64,000 bases of DNA from Paenibacillus sp. FSL K6-1096 (GTDB taxonomy: Bacteria > Bacillota > Bacilli > Paenibacillales > Paenibacillaceae), in assembly GCF_037977055.1 (NCBI RefSeq), contig NZ_CP150274.1, forward strand, positions 1,364,001-1,428,000. The letters are read 5' to 3'. The position numbers were made by a program, and so were the translations under genes. Positions 39,381-49,380 of this stretch are shown piece after piece. Position 1 is the stretch's first letter, and every line of letters begins with the position of its first letter. Below the pieces are notes generated by a model that did not search any database, was not told the origin of the DNA, and saw only the letters and a program-made list of their open reading frames with translations.

Positions 39381-40205
39381 TTAGCCTTTTACCGCTCCGG
39401 CAGTGACGCCCTTGGTAATCTGCTCATTGAAGATGGCGTAGATGATAATGGCCGGAATCGAGGTCAGCACCATGACCGCAAACTGTGAGCCGTAGTCTGA
39501 AGAATACTGGCCGGCAAAGTTCATGACTGAGAACGGCAGCGTCTTCAGTGAATCCTTGCTGAGGAAGGTCGAAGCCATAATGAACTCATTCCAGCAGTTG
39601 AGGAAGGTCGTAACGATAACCGTCACCAGCGCAGGTGCGGTAAGCGGTGCGATGATCTGAAACACAATCCGGTAAATATTCGCTCCGTCCACTACTGCCG
39701 ATTCCTCCATCGCCTTCGGAATGCTCCGCATGAAGCCGGTCAGGATGAAGGTGCCCAGCGGTACGGATACAGCCGTGTAAGGCAGGATCAGACCCAGATA
39801 GGAGTTCGTCAGCCCCAGCGCCTTGAAGATCGCAAAGTTCGGCAGCAGGGTCGCATGAATCGGAATCATGATGCCCAGCAGAATGATGGTGAAGAAGACG
39901 GACCGCAGCTTCCACTGCATCCGGGTGAAGGCATATCCGAGGGTCAGCGACAGAATCACCGTCAACAGAATAGTTACCGTAGTGACGAAGGCACTGTTAA
40001 TGAAATAACGCAGGAATTTGCCGTCGACCCAGGCGTTGATATAGTTCTGCCATTGGGGATCGCTGGGCCATTTCAGTACGCTCGAAGAATAGAATTCAGT
40101 ACTGCTTAAGAATGAGAAATCAACCAGCCAGATTAACGGGAACAGCTGAACCAGGGCGACGATCAGGAAGAACACCCATAGTATGGTTTTTGTACTTTTG
40201 CTCAT
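39381..40205 (-). CDS. Sugar ABC transporter permease, MalG/CUT1 type
   Basis: 274-residue permease with six membrane segments and the EAA loop MEESAVVDGANIYRIVFQII. GGAGGAG precedes its ATG. It is 12 bp downstream of the other permease and shares its transcript with the GH42 and GH30 genes. Confidence 0.92.
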   Translation of the reverse strand: MSKSTKTILWVFFLIVALVQLFPLIWLVDFSFLSSTEFYSSSVLKWPSDPQWQNYINAWVDGKFLRYFINSAFVTTVTILLTVILSLTLGYAFTRMQWKLRSVFFTIILLGIMIPIHATLLPNFAIFKALGLTNSYLGLILPYTAVSVPLGTFILTGFMRSIPKAMEESAVVDGANIYRIVFQIIAPLTAPALVTVIVTTFLNCWNEFIMASTFLSKDSLKTLPFSVMNFAGQYSSDYGSQFAVMVLTSIPAIIIYAIFNEQITKGVTAGAVKG

Positions 40206-40217
40206 GGTGGCTCCTCC

Positions 40218-41108
40218 TTAGAATTCGGTCGCATCGCTGCGGGTCAGTTTGTTGCTCAGATAAGTGGCCAGCAGACAGACGACGATGAACAGAATCGAGA
40301 TGGCATTGGCATAACCGTATTGGCTCGCCGAGAACGCCTTGTTATAGAGATACACAGCCAGGAATTGGGTGGAATCGCCGGGACCGCCGTTGGTGGTCAG
40401 GAAGACGGTTTCCATCTGCTTCAGGGCGGTAATCATAGCCAAAGTAATCTGCACCGTAATGACCGGTGACAGCAGCGGAACAGTGATCCGCCAGTGTAAG
40501 CGGAAGCCGGAGGCTCCGTCGAGTGAAGCGGCTTCATACATATCATCGGGAATGCCTTTGAGTCCTGCATAATAGAACAGCAAGCCCCAGCCGAAGCCGG
40601 CCCAGATCAGGATGAATAGCATGGAGACGAGCGCAGTGCTGCTGTCCCCCAGCCAAGCGTGCTTCAGGAAGCCGAGTCCCAGGGAATCCAGCATTTTATT
40701 GAAGGCGCCGAAGGTCGGGTCCAGCAGGGATAACCACATTTTTGAGATAACAACGACAGAGATAACACATGGGATGAAGAAAATCGTTCTGAACCATTTC
40801 TCCGCTTTACCGCCCAGACGGTCCAGCATGATGGCAAAAAAGATCGCAATCGGATGCTGAATCAGGATAAAGCCGAGACCCAGCAGAACGGCGTTTCTCA
40901 GCGCCAGCCAGAACCGCGAATCATGGAACAGCAGCTCCGTATAGTTGGCGAACCCGATGAATGCCGAAGGTGTGCCCGGAGACAGCGTATCTCTGAACGA
41001 GTAGTAGCCGCTGAGCACAATCGGCACCAGAAAGGTCAGAGCGAACAGGAGAATACCGGGAAAGACGAACAGGAAGATTGCCAGTTTGTTATTGAATACT
41101 TTTTGCAT
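40218..41108 (-). CDS. Sugar ABC transporter permease, MalF/CUT1 type
   Basis: 296 residues from the ATG at 41108; the 13 codons upstream in the same frame are less likely to be translated. Six membrane segments and the EAA loop DDMYEAASLDGASGFRLHWR identify the family. The gene sits between the solute-binding lipoprotein and the second permease. Confidence 0.9.
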   Translation of the reverse strand: MQKVFNNKLAIFLFVFPGILLFALTFLVPIVLSGYYSFRDTLSPGTPSAFIGFANYTELLFHDSRFWLALRNAVLLGLGFILIQHPIAIFFAIMLDRLGGKAEKWFRTIFFIPCVISVVVISKMWLSLLDPTFGAFNKMLDSLGLGFLKHAWLGDSSTALVSMLFILIWAGFGWGLLFYYAGLKGIPDDMYEAASLDGASGFRLHWRITVPLLSPVITVQITLAMITALKQMETVFLTTNGGPGDSTQFLAVYLYNKAFSASQYGYANAISILFIVVCLLATYLSNKLTRSDATEF

Positions 41109-41195
41109 GGAAGTCACCGCTCCATCCTTAAGATTAGAGAGGGGCAAGAAATGCTTCCCGCCCCGTCTCCTTTCATTCTCTGTATTGGTTATTTG

Positions 41196-42545
41196 TTATT
41201 GAGTTTCTGCAGCCTTCTGCAGCTCAGCCAGCAGCTGCTCAGGCGTTGATCCGCCGGCGAAGAACTTGCCGAATACGTTCTGGGCATCATCCTTGAACTT
41301 CGGTGTGCCGGAGTCGAGGGCAATTGCGCCAGCTGTGCTGGTAGCTCCGGTCAGAACGTCGGTCAGCTGTTTTTGCAGCTCGCTCTCTTTACCGGACAGC
41401 TCATATTTCTGTGCAGGTACAGCCGCGCCGGTATCCCAGACAATCTTGGCCCACTGATCGGCAGACATCATGTAGTCGAAGAACTTCTTGGCTTCCTCAG
41501 GATGCTTCGAGCTGCTTACCAGGGAATATCCGCCGCCGTTCCAGGCCAGCAGGTCGGTGTCCTTGCCTTTGCCGCCTTCCACAACCGGGAATCTCAGCAC
41601 ATTGACATTGTTGCGGAAGTCTTCGGGCAGCTTGTCATTGGTAGCCATACCTGCTTCCCAGGAGCCCATATACCACATCGCTGCCCGGCCCTGCGTGAAC
41701 AGGTTCTGCGAAGCGCCGTAGTCGGCTGTCATGAACGATTCCTGGAACAGCTTGGTGTCTCTGGCCTGGGCCAGCAGCTCAGCAGCCTTCGTGAAGTTCT
41801 CGTCGCTGGTGAAGCTCTTCTTCTTGGCTACCGCATCCAGCATGAGGTTCTGGTCACCGCTCACACGTTCCACCAGATCCTGGAAGAAGGCGGCGAAGCT
41901 CCACAGGTCCTTCCCGTTCATCGACATCGGCTCAATGCCTTTGGCGCGGAATTGCTTGCCCGCCTCCAGCAGCTCGGCGTAGGTTGTCGGAATCTTGATG
42001 CCGTTGTCATCGAACAGCTTTTTGTTATAATAGATCACTTCGTAGTCACTGTTGCGCGGCAAGCCGTACAGCTTGTCATTGAAGGTGAAGGATTTGTATA
42101 CCCCCGGCAGGAATTTGTATTTATCGCCTTCATATTCCTTAGGGTCAAGCTCTTTCACATAACCGGCTTGAACGAGGGTGTTCAGCTCCGCTCCGCCGTG
42201 AACCATAGTCACATCCAGCGCTTCGTTGGACGCCATGTAGGCCTTAAGCTTATTTTTGAACGGCTCCTCGGCGAGGGTTTCGATATCGATTTTGACGTTG
42301 GGATTCTCTTTCACGTAGTTGTCAATGACCATCTGCTCGGCCAGCCCCTGTCCGGATTTACGGTCGGGAAGGTTCGAGAACAGACGCAGGGTTACTTCCT
42401 TGCCCGCATTGCCGCCAGATGTATTTCCGCCTCCGGTATTGGTGCCCGCATTATTCTTATCGTTGCCGCCTCCGCATGCGCTGAGGACCGAAACTGCGGC
42501 CAGTGCAGTGATCAGCAAGATGTTCCGTGTGGACTTCTTATTCAT
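41196..42545 (-). CDS. Extracellular solute-binding lipoprotein (CUT1)
   Basis: 449-residue sugar-binding protein that begins the GH42/GH30 transport operon. The lipobox is SVLSACGGG, with Cys near residue 24, then a Gly/Asn-rich linker and the family 1 binding fold. AGGGGGA lies 7 bases before the ATG. Its promoter region faces the divergent two-component system at 42736. Confidence 0.92.
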   Translation of the reverse strand: MNKKSTRNILLITALAAVSVLSACGGGNDKNNAGTNTGGGNTSGGNAGKEVTLRLFSNLPDRKSGQGLAEQMVIDNYVKENPNVKIDIETLAEEPFKNKLKAYMASNEALDVTMVHGGAELNTLVQAGYVKELDPKEYEGDKYKFLPGVYKSFTFNDKLYGLPRNSDYEVIYYNKKLFDDNGIKIPTTYAELLEAGKQFRAKGIEPMSMNGKDLWSFAAFFQDLVERVSGDQNLMLDAVAKKKSFTSDENFTKAAELLAQARDTKLFQESFMTADYGASQNLFTQGRAAMWYMGSWEAGMATNDKLPEDFRNNVNVLRFPVVEGGKGKDTDLLAWNGGGYSLVSSSKHPEEAKKFFDYMMSADQWAKIVWDTGAAVPAQKYELSGKESELQKQLTDVLTGATSTAGAIALDSGTPKFKDDAQNVFGKFFAGGSTPEQLLAELQKAAETQ

Positions 42546-42735
42546 GTAATCATCCCCCTATAAGTTGTGTATCTCGCTTGTCTTCTTTGTTCTGAACACA
42601 TCGTACCAGAGTCCCTAAGCCAGGGTCAGTAGAGAAAAAGAGAGTAATGTTGAATATTGTCGACTTCCAGGACCTGCTCTCTTGTATCTGCCTGACATTA
42701 CGCATAAGATAAAAAACAAAAAGGTTAGTGATCCT

Positions 42736-44544
42736 GTGCTGCGCTACTACTTGAATATGAACCTGCGATACAAGATAACCATACTTATCTTCCTGCTGAT
42801 TACCGCAGTGGCCTGCACGCTGGGCGGTTACTCCTATACGATCTCGAAGCGGCAGATCATCAATAAGGTGAGCAACTCCAACCAGAGTGTGCTGAAGCAG
42901 ATTGACAGCAATCTGAGCCGGATGCAAAAGACTCTCGCAGACTGGGTGACCGTCTTCAGTCTGGCCCCGGTGGTCCAGGACACCCTGCGCAGCAACCCTT
43001 CGGATTCGGTGAAGATTGAGAACCGGTTCTATAACGGGCCCACCGCGTCTATCATGAACCAGATGCTGGTCACCGGAAGCTTCGATTATCTCGCCCTGTA
43101 CGGCAGCCTGCCGGAGCCGCTGTTCCAGGTCGCTACAGATGACAGCAGCGGTGCGTATAGCTTGGACAAAATCAAGGCAAACCATACTTATAAACAGTCG
43201 GTTGCCTTGAACGGTGCCTCCTACTGGTTCCCCTTGACGGAAGAGAACAATGTTTTCATTCAGAGCAACCGCAATGACAAGCTTGGCATGACCCGGATTA
43301 TCCGCGATATCGTGAACGGCAACCGCATCGGCTTCGTCTTCGTCGGCATCAATCTGGAGACGATACGCCGGACCTATCTGACGAATCTGTATGACAAGGA
43401 TCACGGCATTCTCATCCTGAATGAACACGGCGAGCAGCTGCTGTCCGCCGGTAAGGAGACGTATAGTCAGGAAGCTGTCGGATACGTCATGGATCAGGCC
43501 CGGGCCGGTATTCCGGCCGGCAATACCATTGTCAATCTCCAGGGGAAGGACACGCTGCTGAATTACAATATCAACGAGAGCGGCTGGATTACGGTCTACA
43601 GTGTTCCGCTCAGCTCGCTGACGCAGGAGCTTAATTCCATTAAGTCGGCTGTGCTGGTGATGGTGCTGGCCAGCCTGTTGCTTAGTATACCCCTGCTGAT
43701 GTTTTTTTCTTCATTCCTGACCGCTCCGATCAAGACCCTGCTTCTGTCGATGCGCCGCTTCCAGAACGGGCAGTTCGAGGAGAAGGTCGAGATCAAGTAT
43801 TGGGACGAGATCGGCCAGTTAAGCCGGGGCTATAATAATATGGTCGGCAATATCAAAGCACTGGTGGACAATGCCTATTTATTGAAGCTGAAGGAGCAGG
43901 AAGCGGAGCTGAAGGCGCTGCAGTCCCAGATCAACCCGCATTTCCTCTATAACATGCTGGACACGATCTTCTGGGAGGCGGAGGCGGCCGGCCAGGACAA
44001 GATCAGCGAGATGGTAATCAACCTCTCCCGGCTGTTCCGCTTAAGCCTTAATCAGGGAAAAAGCTTCACCAGCGTGGCCAAGGAGAAAGAGCTGATCGAG
44101 CTGTATCTGACTTTGCAAAAGATGCGGTTCCAGGAGACGCTGGAGTATGTCATAGATATTCCTGCAGAGCTGCACGACTATGTCATTCTGAAGCTCAGCC
44201 TGCAGCCGTTCATCGAGAATGCGCTGATTCACGGGATTGAACGCAAGCGCGGAGGCGGGCGGGTGAGCATCAGCGGACAACGCAGCGGGGACAAGCTGAT
44301 CTTCGTGATTGAGGATAACGGGAGCGGCATGAGCGACGAGACGCTGCAAAAGATTCTCACTATGCCAGACGAGACGGATGTGTACACGGCCCGGGATGTC
44401 GGCGGATATGCGGTGCAGAATGTGTACGCGCGGCTGAAGCATTTTTATAAGGGAGACTTCGCCCTGAATTATACCAGCGTTCCTGGTGAGGGAACCCGGG
44501 TGGAGATTATCGTCCCGGTGATATTGAATGAGGTGCAGGATTAA
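42736..44544 (+). CDS. YesM-type sensor histidine kinase
   Basis: 602 residues from a GTG at 42736; an in-frame ATG at 42757 is the alternative. A membrane segment near residues 15-35, an extracytoplasmic sensor, a second segment near 295-320 (VLVMVLASLLLSIPLLMFF), a HAMP linker, QSQINPHFLYNMLDTI (phospho-His) and a DNGSGMSDETL ATPase motif are in order. It diverges from the lipoprotein operon and precedes its response regulator. Confidence 0.9.
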   Translation: MLRYYLNMNLRYKITILIFLLITAVACTLGGYSYTISKRQIINKVSNSNQSVLKQIDSNLSRMQKTLADWVTVFSLAPVVQDTLRSNPSDSVKIENRFYNGPTASIMNQMLVTGSFDYLALYGSLPEPLFQVATDDSSGAYSLDKIKANHTYKQSVALNGASYWFPLTEENNVFIQSNRNDKLGMTRIIRDIVNGNRIGFVFVGINLETIRRTYLTNLYDKDHGILILNEHGEQLLSAGKETYSQEAVGYVMDQARAGIPAGNTIVNLQGKDTLLNYNINESGWITVYSVPLSSLTQELNSIKSAVLVMVLASLLLSIPLLMFFSSFLTAPIKTLLLSMRRFQNGQFEEKVEIKYWDEIGQLSRGYNNMVGNIKALVDNAYLLKLKEQEAELKALQSQINPHFLYNMLDTIFWEAEAAGQDKISEMVINLSRLFRLSLNQGKSFTSVAKEKELIELYLTLQKMRFQETLEYVIDIPAELHDYVILKLSLQPFIENALIHGIERKRGGGRVSISGQRSGDKLIFVIEDNGSGMSDETLQKILTMPDETDVYTARDVGGYAVQNVYARLKHFYKGDFALNYTSVPGEGTRVEIIVPVILNEVQD

Positions 44545-44578
44545 CGGACTAGTGAACAACAGGATTGGAGGAGATCCC

Positions 44579-46177
44579 TTGTACAATATGATGATTGTGG
44601 ATGATGAGGAGCGGGCCCGGGTCGGTATCCGCACCCTGATTGACTGGCAGGCGCACGGGATCAATATCATTGCCGAAGCCAGAGACGGTCTGGAGGCACT
44701 GGAGTTTCTGGGTAAACGGGATGTTGATATTATGCTGACCGATATCCGGATGCCGCAGATGGACGGCCTGGAGTTAATCTCCATCGTCTCCCGGGAGTAT
44801 CCCCAGATCAAGTCGGTAATTATGAGCGGCTACGATGATTTCGCCTACGCCCAGCAGGCCATCCGGTCGGGGGTCAGCAATTATCTGCTGAAGCCGAGCC
44901 GCAGACAGGAGATTCTCGATACGGTATTGGCCATCACGGAGCAGATACAATCGGAGAAGCTGGAGCTTAGCACTCTGGAGCATCTGCGCCAGGGCTTCCG
45001 CGAGAGCCTGCCCCTGCTGAAGGAGAAGACCTTAAGCCAGCTCATTCTGGCGGAGAACCCCTCTTATCCGCGCCTCTTGGCTAATCTGAAGATGAACAAT
45101 CTGGTTTTCCCTTATCTGCTGTACGGCATCATTCTGCTGCGGATTGACAACTTTCAGCAGCTTCACCAGAAATATCAGCATGAGGATACGGAGCTGCTGA
45201 AGTACGGGCTGAAGAATATTTGCGAGGAATCGCTGCCGGCGGAGGTATTGTGCATTGCCTTCGAGCATCAGGATGATATTGTGCTGATTCTGAATATGGA
45301 CGAGTTGCCCGGTCAGGAGGAATTAAGCGGGTATATCCGGATTATTCAGGAGAATATCGCCAGCTTCCTGAGGTTCACCGTATCCGCCGGGATCGGCAGC
45401 ATCGACAAGAGTATTGAGCATCTGCGCCAGTCGTTCCAGGAGGCCTCCCAGGCCCTGAATACCACCAACTACAGCGGCATCGCTAAAATCGTGGAGTACA
45501 GCGGCGAATTCGACGCCGATTCCTCCCAGTCCTCCTATCCTCTTCAGGAGGAGCAGGAGGTGCTGAAGGCTGTACGCGGGGGATCTTCCGAGGAGATTGC
45601 CGCGAAGCTGACGCAGTTCAACCTGGCTCTGCAGCCCGAGACGGTGTCCAGAGACCAGGTGATCAAGTCCAGCTTCGCCCTGTTCTTCGCGCTCTATAAA
45701 TTATGTATCGAGAACAACGTCAACGTGAACAAGGTGTTCGGGCAGAATCTGACCGAGCTGATCCATGTCCTGTCCCGCTCCAGCCTGGATAATCTGTTCC
45801 AGTCGCTGCTGGAGACGGCCCAGCGGGTCAGCGAGCATCTGACCTCTAAGAAGAACAGCAACAAGCTGCTGGAGGCGGCCAAGAGCTACATCGGCGAGCA
45901 CTTCATGAAGGATATCAACCGCGAGATTGTCGCCAGGGAAATCTATATCACTCCCGGTTACCTAAGCCTGTTGTTCAAGCAGCAGCTTAAGATCAGCTTC
46001 ATCGACTACCTGCACAAGGTCCGCATTGAGCACGCCTGCCAGCTGTTCAAGGACCCCGGAATGCGGATCGAGGATATCGCCCTGCAATCCGGGTACAATG
46101 ACACGAAATACTTCTACCAGGTGTTCAAAAAGTATAAAGGCGTCACGCCCAACCAGTTCCGCAGCAATACGGAGTAA
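44579..46177 (+). CDS. YesN-type response regulator with AraC DNA-binding domain
   Basis: 532 residues from a TTG at 44579 with GGAGGAG 5 bases upstream. The receiver has MMIVDDEERARVG and the phosphorylatable Asp in IMLTDIRMPQMDG. The C-terminal 100 residues form the AraC DNA-binding domain (EIVAREIYITPGYLSLLFKQ). It is the partner of the preceding kinase and would activate the divergent transport and hydrolase operon. Confidence 0.93.
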   Translation: MYNMMIVDDEERARVGIRTLIDWQAHGINIIAEARDGLEALEFLGKRDVDIMLTDIRMPQMDGLELISIVSREYPQIKSVIMSGYDDFAYAQQAIRSGVSNYLLKPSRRQEILDTVLAITEQIQSEKLELSTLEHLRQGFRESLPLLKEKTLSQLILAENPSYPRLLANLKMNNLVFPYLLYGIILLRIDNFQQLHQKYQHEDTELLKYGLKNICEESLPAEVLCIAFEHQDDIVLILNMDELPGQEELSGYIRIIQENIASFLRFTVSAGIGSIDKSIEHLRQSFQEASQALNTTNYSGIAKIVEYSGEFDADSSQSSYPLQEEQEVLKAVRGGSSEEIAAKLTQFNLALQPETVSRDQVIKSSFALFFALYKLCIENNVNVNKVFGQNLTELIHVLSRSSLDNLFQSLLETAQRVSEHLTSKKNSNKLLEAAKSYIGEHFMKDINREIVAREIYITPGYLSLLFKQQLKISFIDYLHKVRIEHACQLFKDPGMRIEDIALQSGYNDTKYFYQVFKKYKGVTPNQFRSNTE

Positions 46178-46209
46178 CGCTTATCCCTGCTGCCCGGCTT
46201 AGTTAGAAA

Positions 46210-47010
46210 TCAGGCTGTCCTCTTGTATGAAGCCAAGGAACGTTTAGACTTACTTTTTGTAGCTTTTGAATGTTCCTTTCCAACCTTTTTACGGAATTTC
46301 AGCTGGGCGGTATTGCTGCACTTCATTGATTTTTGTCTGCATCTGACAACGGTAAGGGTTTTCTTGATCATTTTTTTATCGCTTCGGACAAGGGTGCATT
46401 TTTTGCGCTTGGCTTTGCTCTTCTTGAGCGGAGACAGCTGACGTCTCTTGAGTTTCTTTCTTTGCTTGCACTTGGTCGTCCGAAACAGTCTGCTTCGTTG
46501 ATGATTTCTGCTCTCTTTCAGATCAGTCGCTGGAGGCATCACTAGTGATGCCGAGGATGCCGAATGGGCAGCTGCCGCTGCAGAAGAATCTGGAGCAGCC
46601 GGAGTAATCACCGGAACGGGTACAGCAGCTGGCGTATTCGCCGGAACCGGTGCGGCGGCTGGATCGTGGTTTGCTGCAGGGTCTGCCGGACGGATGATTC
46701 GCGGGTCTTCACCCAAGAAATCCTTTAATGAATCCATTTTGGAATGCAGCACCATTTCTGTCCGGAATACCTCCTTTAGCACATCACGCACAGAACGGTT
46801 GACACGGGTAATATCATTCAAGGTAGGACGGGACAGGGTGCCTCCTCTGGGCAGCGTACCGAGGATATACTGAATCTTCTCGGCCTCGGCATTGATAATA
46901 TGACCAAGTCCAAGCTCCTGCATTGCAATAGAGGATAGTATCAGATTAACCGTATCATTGCGGTCAAGGGCTATGTTCGGAGTGATATTGGGAATATTAG
47001 GCTGGGACAT
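46210..47010 (-). CDS. Spore-surface protein with Lys/Arg-rich tail
   Basis: 266 residues. Residues 1-100 (MSQPNIPNITPNIALDRND...) are clearly related to the N-terminus of the interrupted gene at 52087, including SSIAMQELGLGHIINAE. An Ala/Pro-rich middle follows, and the last 100 residues are strongly basic and Ser/Thr-rich (RKKLKRRQLSPLKKSKAKRK), recalling CotG-like coat proteins. AAGGAGG lies 9 bases before the ATG. It is the last gene after the glycosyltransferase in the same operon. Its location is inferred, not shown. Confidence 0.75.
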   Translation of the reverse strand: MSQPNIPNITPNIALDRNDTVNLILSSIAMQELGLGHIINAEAEKIQYILGTLPRGGTLSRPTLNDITRVNRSVRDVLKEVFRTEMVLHSKMDSLKDFLGEDPRIIRPADPAANHDPAAAPVPANTPAAVPVPVITPAAPDSSAAAAAHSASSASLVMPPATDLKESRNHQRSRLFRTTKCKQRKKLKRRQLSPLKKSKAKRKKCTLVRSDKKMIKKTLTVVRCRQKSMKCSNTAQLKFRKKVGKEHSKATKSKSKRSLASYKRTA

Positions 47011-47031
47011 CTCCTCTTGCCTCCTTTCATG

Positions 47032-48138
47032 TTATAAATTGAAGCCTTGTGTAGCCATGTTCTGATCGGTCAACAATTTCTGAGCCATATCAAAGGCCTT
47101 CTGGGCCTCCATGAGCATCCCCAGCTGCTTATGACAGCAGCCGATATAATACCAGGCCTGGAAGCTGCCGGAGCCTGTAGCGGTTAGATGGGTGACGTTA
47201 TGCTCTCCCAGCTCCAGACAACGGTAAAAGGCCTGGATGGCTGGCTCATACTGCTTCAAATTCAACAGAATAATACCTTTATACAGCTGCAGATCAACAT
47301 AATCAGGGTACAAACGGATAGCATTCTCTATATTCGGCCAGGCCTTTGCATAATTGCCCGTCTCAATGAACAGTAAATATTTCAGCCTGTACAGCAGAGA
47401 GGGAGGGAGCCTATTCTTGCTCAAAAAACCGATGATCGCTGTATTTATGCAGTCCATCGCTTCCCCGTAATTGCCTACCCGGTACAGCTCACTGCCTAAA
47501 TGATAGTCAAACCAGGGGTCATGCCCCTCCTCTGTGCAGACAGATCTGATTAGCTGAAGGTTGCGCTCTGATTTGCGCTTGCTGCATACGATATCATCAA
47601 GATACCCATAATGGTGAACGGTTACAGGCAGAGTAACAATGTCCTGATCAGTCAACCCAAACCCGGGGCTTAATTGCTCATGGATGGGGTTCTGAAAGCG
47701 CAGTGCGGGATGATTGCGAAACAACCGGTACTGTGCTATACGATTCGAACGATGCGGCACCGGCGGAGAGGCTCCGTAATAATTCACAACCTGCACACTC
47801 CCTAACCACTTCTGGCTATGCAATACTTCACGCAGTGTACTTCTGTGCTGCACATCAACGGTCTCATCGGCATCAAGATATAACACCCATTCTCCTGTAG
47901 CGTGGCTTATACCTATATTTCTGGCATCAGCAAAGCTGCCGTTCCACGCGAAGGATACCACGGAAGCGCCACAAGCTTCGGCAATCTTAATGGTCCGGTC
48001 ATCTGAGCCGGTATCGACCACAATCATTTCGTCCACTATACCTTTTACACTGTCAAGGCAGTCTTGTATACACCCTTCTTCATTTCTGGCAATCATGCAC
48101 AGGGACAAGCCCTCTGGTTTTGTTGACATACACGTCAT
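47032..48138 (-). CDS. GT2 family glycosyltransferase with TPR repeats
   Basis: 368 residues. LSLCMIARNEEGCIQDCLDS, VVDTGSDDRT and the DxD-like LYLDADETVD are the GT-A/GT2 landmarks; HEQLSPG and a helical, TPR-like region (about 215-350) follow. Such enzymes often act on surface proteins. Its first codon overlaps the stop of the small gene upstream (ATGA), and it lies between collagen-like and Lys-rich genes, so glycosylation of Thr residues in the Gly-X-Thr repeats is a reasonable inference. Confidence 0.85.
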   Translation of the reverse strand: MTCMSTKPEGLSLCMIARNEEGCIQDCLDSVKGIVDEMIVVDTGSDDRTIKIAEACGASVVSFAWNGSFADARNIGISHATGEWVLYLDADETVDVQHRSTLREVLHSQKWLGSVQVVNYYGASPPVPHRSNRIAQYRLFRNHPALRFQNPIHEQLSPGFGLTDQDIVTLPVTVHHYGYLDDIVCSKRKSERNLQLIRSVCTEEGHDPWFDYHLGSELYRVGNYGEAMDCINTAIIGFLSKNRLPPSLLYRLKYLLFIETGNYAKAWPNIENAIRLYPDYVDLQLYKGIILLNLKQYEPAIQAFYRCLELGEHNVTHLTATGSGSFQAWYYIGCCHKQLGMLMEAQKAFDMAQKLLTDQNMATQGFNL

Positions 48139-48383
48139 ATTTCCGATAGCTCTTTTTGGCCGTAAGGCTGATCAGCAGCAGAGGGTACAGCCTGCCGGTC
48201 AAGAAGCACTGCATTGTTACTTCCGAAACTGTTGACATGCGAGGAATAGCTTAGCAATGATGACGGGTCCGTTGCATAGGAGTTACGCTTTTTTTTAACG
48301 TAATATTGATTGACCATCCTGTAGGTCCCGATAAGCTCACTGATGACATTCCTCTGAATTCTGGATAACCTTCTCCTATTCAC
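48135..48383 (-). CDS. Small hypothetical protein in the spore-surface operon
   Basis: 82 residues from a GTG at 48383 with GGGAGG 9 bases upstream. It is basic near the start (VNRRRLSRIQRNVISELIG) with a Ser-rich second half (PSSLLSYSSHVNSFGS). No family is recognised and no membrane segment is seen. Its stop overlaps the glycosyltransferase ATG, so the two are translationally coupled, and its upstream neighbour is the collagen-like gene. An upstream GTG at 48422 in frame lacks a ribosome site. Confidence 0.6.
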   Translation of the reverse strand: MNRRRLSRIQRNVISELIGTYRMVNQYYVKKKRNSYATDPSSLLSYSSHVNSFGSNNAVLLDRQAVPSAADQPYGQKELSEI

Positions 48384-48488
48384 TTTGCCAATTCCTCCCT
48401 TGAATACATCTGCAAGCATCACTCATGCCGCGAATGAATAATAGCCACCCGGCGGGATAGCGCCGGGTGACAAGGTCTGCAGACCGGG

Positions 48489-49352
48489 TTAACTTATTGA
48501 AACACCTGCACTGGCATAACCGGTAAGCGTTACGGCTAAAGCCGAGGTACCGGAGAATACCATGAGAAGACGGGTTCCCGCTGTGACAGGGATATTAAGC
48601 CCTGGTGTGTTGCCATTGACCGCATCTCCGATGCTGATCAATCCAGGCAAGCTCAAATTCACCTCTGCTCCTGAAATCGGAGCAAAGATGTTACTGTCCG
48701 GCGTAGTGGATGCAAAAAGTTGGGCTGTGACCGTTACAGGCGCCAGTAAAGACAGGCCTACAACTACACTGAAGAAGGCTGAAATTGAAGTAATTATGCC
48801 ATCGCGCGGAACTACAAAAGCATAGTTGGTCGCAACTCCGGCACCGCCGACAAGATTGACATTGCCGCCTGCGAGAGAGACACCCGGGAAATTGCCTCCG
48901 AATCCGACCAAAGTGGTTGTGCCTACAAGATTGCCAAGCAGTCCCGTAACGACAACCGGCAATCCCGATGAGAATGGAATAATGGCAGAGGAACCGGCGA
49001 CTCCAGTTGCCCCTGTCGCTCCGGTAAGCCCCGTCGCTCCCGTCACCCCGACTGCACCATCGGCTCCGGTGGCTCCCGTCGGGCCCGTCACTCCGGCAGG
49101 CCCCGTTGCCCCCGTCACTCCGGCTGCACCATCGGCTCCGGTGGCTCCCGTCGGGCCCGTCACTCCGGCAGGCCCCGTTGCCCCCGTCGCTCCGGCTGCA
49201 CCATCGGCTCCGGTGGCTCCCGTTGGGCCCGTCACTCCGGCAGGCCCTGTTGCTCCCGTCACTCCGATTGCTCCAGTCGCTCCAGTCGCTCCGGTGGCTC
49301 CCGTTGGACCTGTGGGCCCAACGGGCCCCCCAGCTGGGCCTGTAGGCCCGGT
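48489..49352 (-). pseudogene. 3' segment of the interrupted collagen-like spore-surface gene (BclB-type)
   Basis: 287 codons plus stop, open upstream only to a GTG at 49358, which has no ribosome site and is preceded by an in-frame TAG. It starts with Gly-X-Thr/Ala repeats ([14 protein letters not shown]...), including three exact-length 72-bp units (boundaries at 49055, 49127 and 49199). The C-terminal 170 residues ([37 protein letters not shown]) resemble the BclB-type exosporium domain. It completes the 52087 segment across the 2,417-bp element and joins it in frame. It may not be a pseudogene in the usual sense but half of a gene restored by excision. Confidence 0.82.
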
Positions 49353-49380
49353 CGTCACACACTAATAAGGAAAACCGGTA
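49341..49380. other. Element end 1: attachment site at the 3' segment
   Basis: Shared ACC (forward GGT, 49350-49352) at the host junction, then 15 bases, then arm AGGAAAAC at 49368-49375. The arm is the inverted copy of the one at the other end. Host sequence continues leftward as GGGCCTACAGGCCC in gene orientation. Confidence 0.75.

Noticed and set aside
41373..42563. Long forward ORF opposite the solute-binding protein
   Set aside because: The reverse strand encodes a lipoprotein with signal peptide and binding fold; no features on the forward frame.
48826..49365. Forward ORF rich in Pro and Ala across the collagen region
   Set aside because: It is the antisense image of the Gly-X-Y repeat and has no start signal.
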